64,000 nucleotides of DNA, taken from contig JAESUZ010000756.1 in assembly GCA_017311185.1 (NCBI GenBank), forward strand, positions 248,001 to 312,000. The letters run 5' to 3'. Both the position numbers and the translations under genes were made by a program. The stretch comes from Proteles cristata cristata (taxonomy: Eukaryota; Chordata; Mammalia; Carnivora; Hyaenidae). The notes below the pieces were generated by a model. It was not told the DNA's origin, did no database searches, and was given only the letters and a program-made list of their open reading frames with translations. This document shows, piece by piece, positions 57,230 through 64,000 of the stretch. Within the stretch, counting starts at the first letter, position 1, and every line of letters begins with the position of its first letter.

Positions 57230-58330
57230 AGGAAAAAACCTCCTTGACCTCCACCGCAGCAACTTCTTACCTGACACATCCCCAAAAGCAAGGGAATCAA
57301 GAGCAAAAATAAATGATTGGGACCTCATCAAGATTAAAAGCTTTGGCACAGCAAAGGAAACAACCCACAAAACTAATAGGCAACCAATGGAATGGGAAAA
57401 GATAGTTGCAAATGACATATCAGATAAAGGGTTAATATCCAAAATCTATAAGGAACTCACCAAACTCCACACCCGAAAAACAACCCAGTGAAGAAATGGG
57501 CAGAAAATATGAACAGACACTTCTCCAAAGAGGACATCCAGATGGCCAACAGACACATGAAATGATGCTCAGCATCCCTTCTCATCAGGGAAATACAAAT
57601 CAAAACCACACTGAGATACCACCTCACGCCAGTCAGAGTGGCTAAAATGAGCAAAACAGAGAACTTTAGATGCTGGCGAGGATGTGGAGAAACGGGCACC
57701 CTCCTACACTGTTGGTGGGAATGTAAACTGGTACAGCCCCTCCGGAAAACAGTGTGAAGGTTCCTCAGGAAACTAACAATAGAACTCCCCTATGACCCAG
57801 CAATAGCACTGCTAGGAATTTACCCAAGGGATACAGAAATGCTGATGCATAGGAGCACATGTACCCCAATGTTCATAGCAGCACTCTCAATAATAGCTAA
57901 AACATGGAAAGAGCCTAAGTGTCCATCAATGGACGAATGGATCGAGAAGATGTGGTTTATCTATACCATGGAATACTACATGGCAATGAGAAACAATGAA
58001 ATCTGGCCATGTGTAGTAACATGGATGGACCTTGAGGGTGTTATGCTGAGTGAAATAAGTCAGGCAGAGAAGGACAAATATCATATGTTTGCACGTGTAG
58101 GAGGATTAGGAGGAACTTGACTGAGGAACAAGGGAGAGAAGAAGGGGGGAAATGGTGGGGGAAAGGGAGACAGGCAAACCATGAGAGACTCTTGAATGCT
58201 GACAAACCTGAGGACTGATGGATGTGGGGGGGAGAGGGGAGATGGGCATGGAGGAGGCACTTGTGGGGATGAGCACTGGGTGTTATATGGAAACCAATTT
58301 GGCAATAAACTGTTTGTAAAATTAAAAAAA
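57230..58330 (+). mobile_element. 5'-truncated LINE-1 with intact target-site duplication
   Basis: About 1.1 kb covering the C-terminal part of ORF2, 3' UTR and a short A tail. It is flanked by a ~20-bp duplication, AGAAGCCTATTGGTGGTGC at about 57211 and the same with one substitution ending at 58351. ORF2 is only partly open. The element cannot move on its own. It interrupts an older repeat that resumes after 58351. Confidence 0.92.
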
Positions 58331-58875
58331 AAAGAAGACTATTGGTGGTGCTGGATGAAGCCAAAGGATAGGGGTTTTAAATGGAAGGGCTGTTTTCAAC
58401 GTGATCAGTAGTAGTGAATCTTCCTGAGGGTTCAAATAAGAGGCTAAATGAAGTTTTACATAAAATTGTTTGCATTCAGGTCCTCAACAAATGTGAACTT
58501 CTTGAGATGGGAAGAGACGAATCCCGATTCAGATATGTTGGGATGTCAGAAGAGAGTAAAAAAAGGCTAGAAACTTTTTTTGAAAAGGGAGGAGGAGGAC
58601 AGCCTAGTCATTGAAAAGAAGAGGCTCTTCACTGTGAAGGGCTTCCATATATTTAATAATGATGGAAAAGAATCAGTGGAAAGCGAAATGTTGAAGATGT
58701 GAGACAGGGGAAGCTAATCAATTTTGCGGGTTTCTAAGAGGTCATTAAGGCCTGTTTAGTCCATAGAACCTGCAGTAAAGGAGAAAAGGATTGATGTAGA
58801 TGTGAGAAATTATTGGTAGGAAGTTGAGCAAATTGCGTTTGGTGGCTCCTATGGAAAATAGAAGGTGAGATCTTT

Positions 58876-59092
58876 TTAAAAAATGCTTTAAATGTTTATT
58901 GATTTTTGAGAAAGAGAGAAACAGAGCATGGGCTGGAGAGGAGCAGAGAGAGAGGGAGACACAGAATCTGAAGCAGGTTCCAGGCTCTGAACTGTCAGCA
59001 CAGAGCCCAATGTGGGACTCGAACTCACGAGCACAGAGATCATGACCTGAGCTGAAGTCAGATGCTCAACCAACTGAGCCTCGCAGGTGCCC
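58876..59092 (-). mobile_element. Carnivore SINE
   Basis: Flanked by AGAAGGTGAGATCTT at about 58860 and 59094. Confidence 0.94.
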
Positions 59093-60438
59093 CAGAAGGT
59101 GAGATCTTAATCAGAGAACTGGCAGATGTATAATATTTTTATGATGAAAAGACTGTTTTGTGAGGCAGAAGAGTTGAAAGTATTCATTAAAAAATTAAGG
59201 TGATTAGAAATACACAGTGGAATATACAGGAAAAGTTGAGGATCTCATGATTAGGGTTTTAATCATTTGTCCTTTGGTGGAAAATGAAAAATCCGGAAAG
59301 GGGAACAGATGTCAAAGGGATGGTGATTGATTCTGTGTTGGAGAGGTTGAACTTGAGGCATGTATGAACCATCTCAATGCAGATGTTTAGAAGGCAGTAG
59401 CTATGAGGGCCTATAGTCTAGGATAGTAATCTGGGTTGCAGATATGGATTTGAGAATCACCAGCATTGATATCAGCCGAAATCAGGTGAATAGCTGAGTT
59501 TGCCCAGGAAGAGAGAGTGCAGAGTGAGAACAGGTCTAGAACAGACTTTTGAAGTGACTAACATTGTTTAAGGCATAGACAGAAGAAAAGCACTTAAATA
59601 GGACTGAGAAAGAACAGCACAAAAGTAGGAGAAGAGCATATTGGTCCTAAGGGAGCAAACGGGAGAGATTAAGGGTGGGGAGAATGGTCAGTAGATCTCT
59701 GAGGCATTGGAAAGGTAGTGACTGATGAGTTCCTTGGATCTGACAAACGTGAAGTGTCTTTGGTGAGAGCCATTTCAGTGGGGCCACAGGGGCAGAAGTC
59801 AGACTGAGTGGTGAGGAAGTGGAGAAATTGAAAAAAGAAGATTTTCGAGAAGTTTGATTTTGTCATGAGGGACAGACATATGACTTACTTCAAGAGAAAT
59901 AAAAAGAGTTCTTTTTATTTGTTTCCTTTTTAAATAGAAGAAAAAACCTAAGCATTTTAAACAACTATTTTAAATGCATATTCCCAGACTCAGGTGGAAA
60001 GGAATTCCATTTTATTTCTATAAAATTTCATTTAGCTCAGGAGTTCTTATTTCTGTTGATAACAGAGTCCAAACTGTTGCAAGTTCATGAATACTTCTTA
60101 GACAAATGAAGACATTTTTAGATCTGTATTTAGTCACCCTCAGGGTTCAGACCCTTTCACGGCCTGTTTCTCCCCTTTTTTTCTGGAGGTGGTCTAAGCT
60201 TCTGGGGGTCAACAGGAAGGGAGTAGTGTGTCAGCTGTCCTCTGTCCACTCAAGGCAACTAGGACATCCCACTTGGCAAGTCTGGAGGCTTCCTAGACTG
60301 AGGAGGAATACTGACCTAATGAGGTTAATGGACAGAGTCAGGTCCCCAGAAGAAATATTTATCTGTTATGAAATCTAGTATGGTCACCATGTGACTTCAG
60401 GAATAGGGTTTTTAGGAATTAAATTAAAAAGCTAACTT

Positions 60439-60632
60439 GGGGGTGCCTTGGTGGCTCAGTTGGTTAAGTATCTGACTCTTGATTTCGGCTCAGGTCATGA
60501 TCTTACAGTTCGTGATATTGAGCCGCACATTGGGCTCCGCGCAGTGTGGAGCCTGTTTGGGATTTTCTCTCTTCTCCCACTCACACTCTCTTCTCTATCT
60601 CTCAAATTTAATAAACATTAAAAAAAAAACAA
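60439..60632 (+). mobile_element. Carnivore SINE
   Basis: Head 'gggtgccttggtggctcag'. Flanked by AACTTGG and AACTTGA. Confidence 0.9.
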
Positions 60633-60917
60633 CTTGAAGAGAACATATGACAAGTCTTCCATAAAGAATTATAATTAGCTAATGAAAATGAAATTATAAC
60701 TTGTTCTTATATGACAGTAATTCTGCCAAAAATTATAAGGAATAAACTGTGCTCTCCATTACCCATTTCTACTCAACACGAGTTAGTGAAAAATATCAAC
60801 CAATAAACAGTCTACATTTACATAAGTCTACATTTTGATAAAATATTATTGGATCACTATCTTAATAGTTTTTAATGCCATAAACCACTGAGAAGTACTA
60901 TTTAAAGAATTTTGATT

Positions 60918-61142
60918 TGGGGACACATGGCTGGCTCATTTGGTTAAGCATCCAACTTTGGCTTATATCATGATCTCATGGCTGGTGGGTTCGAGCCCCA
61001 CATCAGGCTCTGTGCTGACAGCTCGGAGCCTGGAACCTGCTTCAGATTCTGTCTTCTCCTACCTCTGTCCTTCCCCTGCTCATTCTCTGTCTCTGTCCCT
61101 CTCTTTCAAAAATAAACATAAAAATAAATAAATAAAGCAAAT
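60918..61142 (+). mobile_element. Carnivore SINE
   Basis: Flanked by AAGAATTTTGATTT on both sides (about 60904 and 61144). Confidence 0.94.
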
Positions 61143-61984
61143 CAAGAATTTTGATTTCTAGTGTAGTTACTCATTAATAAGAAAGGTTAATTAAATTGGG
61201 GAAAATTGGGGAGAACAGGAGGAAACTACACTACAAGGACAGAAAACAACAACAAAAAAGGAAACTAAATTAAAGTAAGAAGAGAGGAAAATTAACAAAA
61301 ATAGAAAATTGAATAAAACTAATAGTAAATAAGACTATGGAAAAGGGCAGAAGTTTATGTGAGACTGGCACATATTCCAGATATCTTTGCCTTTCCTGAC
61401 AACTAGATCTCAGCCAGCTCTACTGTCCAAGGATTTATAGACCGCTCAATCTACCCAAACTGGATCCCACTGGGACCAAGAGTTTCCCTTTCAGCAATGG
61501 AGGTGCAACAATGGCACATAGTTAGGGGACCCACTTCCTCAATTACATGTTGCTCCTCTCAGAAGCTGCTGGCCAATAGATATAATACTTGAGCTCAGAA
61601 ACTAAGGAATAAAGGTAAGAATAATCTTCCTCATCACCATCATCTATTGTCCTCAGGAACCCACTTAAAGATTTTGTGGTTCCGTTTCTGCAAATCTGGG
61701 CTTATGAGTTTATATTGGTATTGAGTGCACAGAGAGAACAGATTTCCACCTAGGATCATACCAAGAGTCCCATTCACTTTTAAGTTATGCTACTTTTTAT
61801 GCTCTTTTTCCATTATGTATATTAAATGGACAAATACAGCAGTCACATCCTGAGGAGAGAATGGTGGCCAGAGACTCAGACATGTCACAAGTAAGAGTCT
61901 GTTTCATCCCACTCCTTAAGTGTGCTATTGAGTTGATCAAGTGTGCTAGCTGAGAGGGAGGGGAATCTAGAATGAATAGCACCC
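61143..61984. other. Non-genic
   Basis: No repeat or gene recognised. Confidence 0.5.
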
Positions 61985-62419
61985 TAGTCCCCCATGATAC
62001 ATCACTTCACCTTCCATGGTTTCAGTTACCTGCAACCAAGAGCAGTCTGGAAGCAGATCATCCTCTTTCCAGCAGAGCGTCAGAAGGTCAATAGTAACCT
62101 AACGCTATGACTCAGTGCCTACATCATCCACGTCACTTCATTTTGTCATGTCAGCATTGCATCATCTCACGTCCTCACTGGAAGAAGGGTGAGTGCAGTA
62201 CAATAAGATAAATTGAGAGACAAGGGCCACATTCACATACCTTTTATTATAGTATGTTATAATTGTTCTATTTTATTATTGTTAATCTCTTACTGTACCT
62301 AATTTACAAATTACATTTGATCATTAGTAAGTATGTGTAGGGTGTAGTACTACGCACTGGTTCATACATCCACTAGAGATCTTGGAATGTATCCACGTGG
62401 ATAAGGGGGGGCTCCTGTA
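61985..62419. mobile_element. Tigger/MER44-like DNA transposon fragment
   Basis: 'ccatggtttcagttacctgc', 'gtcagaaggtcaatagtaac' and 'tcttggaatgtatccacgtg' match a Tigger-group non-autonomous element. The end reads 'ggataagggggggctcctgta'-like. The exact subfamily is not assigned. Confidence 0.7.
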
Positions 62420-62537
62420 ATGGTGAATATGAATTTCAGTCTCAGTTGTGACTTATAGACCAGGTGCAACAGCAGGGGCTATATTTTTCTCCATTATCCT
62501 TTTACCATTTTCCTGAGAAGAATGATCAGTAATGGGT

Positions 62538-62666
62538 TCCCACACACAGATAATTATGATGATGATATTGATGTATACCTTTGAAGAGATTCTTCCAGAT
62601 GTGTTATATAAAAAGCTCTTACAGGGAATACATCAATATCACAATGATAATTATCTGTGTGTGGGA
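62538..62666. repeat. Inverted repeat, 39-bp arms with 51-bp loop (MITE-like)
   Basis: Left arm 62538-62576 and right arm 62628-62666 are complementary at about 36 of 39 positions. The outer 20 bases (TCCCACACACAGATAATTAT) are perfect. Weaker complementarity runs a dozen bases further out on both sides. The element is not one I recognise. It may be a small palindromic transposon, and if transcribed would fold into a long hairpin. Confidence 0.9.
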
Positions 62667-63326
62667 GCATGTTTCTGATAATCCTTTCTTCTCATCTACC
62701 TTTCTAAATTTTAATGCACCTGCATTTAATATGTACTATTTTTAGGGAGTATGTGAAATTGTAAAGAGGTACCCAAAAATAATTGAGTGGTACAAATACA
62801 TTTCAAAATAATTCTTTTGAGTTATGTTTCTATTCTTGCTTAAAACCAAAAGAGGGAAAAACAATTCTTGGAATCTAGTAAGAAGAGATGTTCCTTCAAA
62901 GATTTTAATAGATGAAAAGTTAGAAACTGGAGGCTCTAATCAATTTTAGCTTCTTCCAAGAAAGAACAGATTGAAAATGTATTAAGATTGCTGTGTCTTC
63001 ACAAAAATCTCCCAAAAGTCGATTCACCCTTAAAGTATTATTTAAAGTGTAGAGAATCAAGATAATTCCAGGATTTAAAATCTTTCAAACTCAGGTTTAT
63101 TTAAAGTGAGAGTTTTCATTAGGATAAGAAGACATATTAGATGTCAAAGTTTTGGGGTCAATTTACATTTTTTATAAAAGTTAGAACTATTTTATTCCTT
63201 TTTGCTTATTTTTCAAGTTTAGGCATCTATTTATGTATTATGCCTACTTTTAGAGATTTTAAACTCTTTTGTCCAATTGCCTAGATTCTGTCTGACTCAA
63301 CAGTAAGAAAAGAAACCTATTTCTAG

Positions 63327-63525
63327 GGACACCTGGGTGGCTCAGTCAGTTAAGTGTCTGACTTCAGCTCAGGTTGTGATCTCGCAGTTCGTGGGTTTGA
63401 GCCCCATGTTGGGCTCTGTGCTGAGCTCAGAGCCTGAAGTCTTTTTCAGATTCTGTGTCTCCCTTTCTCTCTCTGCCCCTCCCCTGTTCATATTCTCTCT
63501 CTGCCTCAAAAATAAATATTTTTAA
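63327..63525 (+). mobile_element. Carnivore SINE
   Basis: Flanked by AAGAAACCTATTTCTA and AAGAAACACATTTCTA. Confidence 0.94.
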
Positions 63526-63800
63526 AAAAGAAACACATTTCTAAGCACTCATCAAAAAATATGTACATTCTGAAATTTTCTTCCAGTTATTCAAATGGAA
63601 GATATTTTTTATAAGGGAAATAATAATTATAGCATTTCAGAATGAGTCTTTATTTCTTCAATTTTCTTTTTCTTTCTCTAAGGAAGTCATGAATTCTAAA
63701 AGAAAAACAACTTGAAAGATGTAACATTTGAAGTGAAATAAAAATTGCAAAGGAAGTCATAGGCTTACTTGAGCACATATGCATTTAAAACTTATCTGTT

Positions 63801-64000
63801 GGGGCACCTGGGTGGCTCAATTGGTTAAGTGTCTGGCTTTGACTCAGGTCATGATCTAACGATCTGTGGGTTCAGGCCCCACACTGGGCTCTGTATTGAC
63901 AGCTCAGAGCCTGGAGCCTGCTTCAGATTCTGTCTCTGTCCTCCCCTGCTCACACTCTGTCTCTCTCTCAAAAATAAATAAACATAAAAAAATTTTTAAA
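63801..64000 (+). mobile_element. Carnivore SINE, reaching the window end
   Basis: Head 'ggggcacctgggtggctcaa' and A-rich tail. The right-hand target copy is beyond the window. Confidence 0.94.

Larger units (their letters stand above)
55430..59840 (+). repeat. Long ancient interspersed repeat, broken by three younger insertions
   Basis: Segments at about 55430-55680, 55860-57210, 58352-58870 and 59100-59840 read as successive parts of one purine-rich old mammalian element (for example 'agatcagtctggctgttaca' and 'gccatttcagtggggccaca'). They are split by a SINE, the L1 and a second SINE. The family is not named, and order and orientation are inferred from recalled consensus. Confidence 0.45.

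Noticed and set aside
46053..64000. A neighbouring gene such as MYCT1 upstream of VIP
   Set aside because: In human MYCT1 lies near VIP on its 5' side, but I found no exon that I could match to it here. It probably lies beyond the right edge.

Overview
The window is mammalian nuclear DNA, almost certainly from a cat (Felidae). It carries about 36 copies of the tRNA-Lys-derived carnivore SINE in its felid form: a 'gcgcctgggtggctcag' head, a 'ggttcgagcccc' Pol III B box, a CT-rich tract and an A-rich tail with AATAAA-like motifs. Older mammalian repeats (L1, L2, MIR, MLT1/MaLR LTRs, ERV LTRs, Tigger/MER2 and hAT DNA transposons) fill much of the rest. Nothing prokaryotic is present.

The one gene I can support is VIP, on the minus strand from about 45427 (start of transcription) to about 36523 (poly(A) site). 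All seven exons can be placed. Exon 1 is 5' UTR. Exon 2 holds the start codon and signal peptide. Exon 3 is the N-terminal propeptide. Exon 4 encodes PHI, exon 5 encodes VIP, and exon 6 encodes the C-terminal propeptide and the stop. Exon 7 is 3' UTR. The joined reading frame is open for 170 codons plus a stop, with GT/AG at every junction. A TATA box and a cAMP-response element sit upstream of exon 1. The mature hormones act outside the cell on VPAC1/VPAC2 receptors. One precursor gives two amidated peptides, PHI and VIP, through dibasic cleavage and Gly-directed amidation.

Layout: 1-36.5 kb is intergenic DNA downstream of VIP. It holds many SINEs, an ERV-type LTR at about 16.1-17.0 kb, a second LTR nested in an L1 at 19.8-20.3 kb, an MLT1 at 26.7 kb, a truncated L1 at 29.4-30.3 kb, an LTR at 32 kb and another MLT1 at 33.5 kb. 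From 36.5 to 45.5 kb is VIP, which is poor in SINEs. From 45.5 to 64 kb is the VIP upstream flank. It includes candidate upstream regulatory sites at about -1.35 kb and -4.5 kb, an AT-rich microsatellite at 48.5 kb, a 5'-truncated L1 with intact target-site duplications at 57.2-58.3 kb, a Tigger-like element at 62.0-62.4 kb and a strong inverted repeat at 62.54-62.67 kb.

I found no undescribed multi-gene system. The most useful non-routine observations are a VIP CRE that seems to lack the distal CGTCA half-site, a NAGNAG acceptor at exon 6, a 146-bp tandem duplication in intron 2, repeated double SINE landings at single target sites, and the palindromic element near 62.6 kb. Family names for repeats come from recalled consensus sequences, not a database search.
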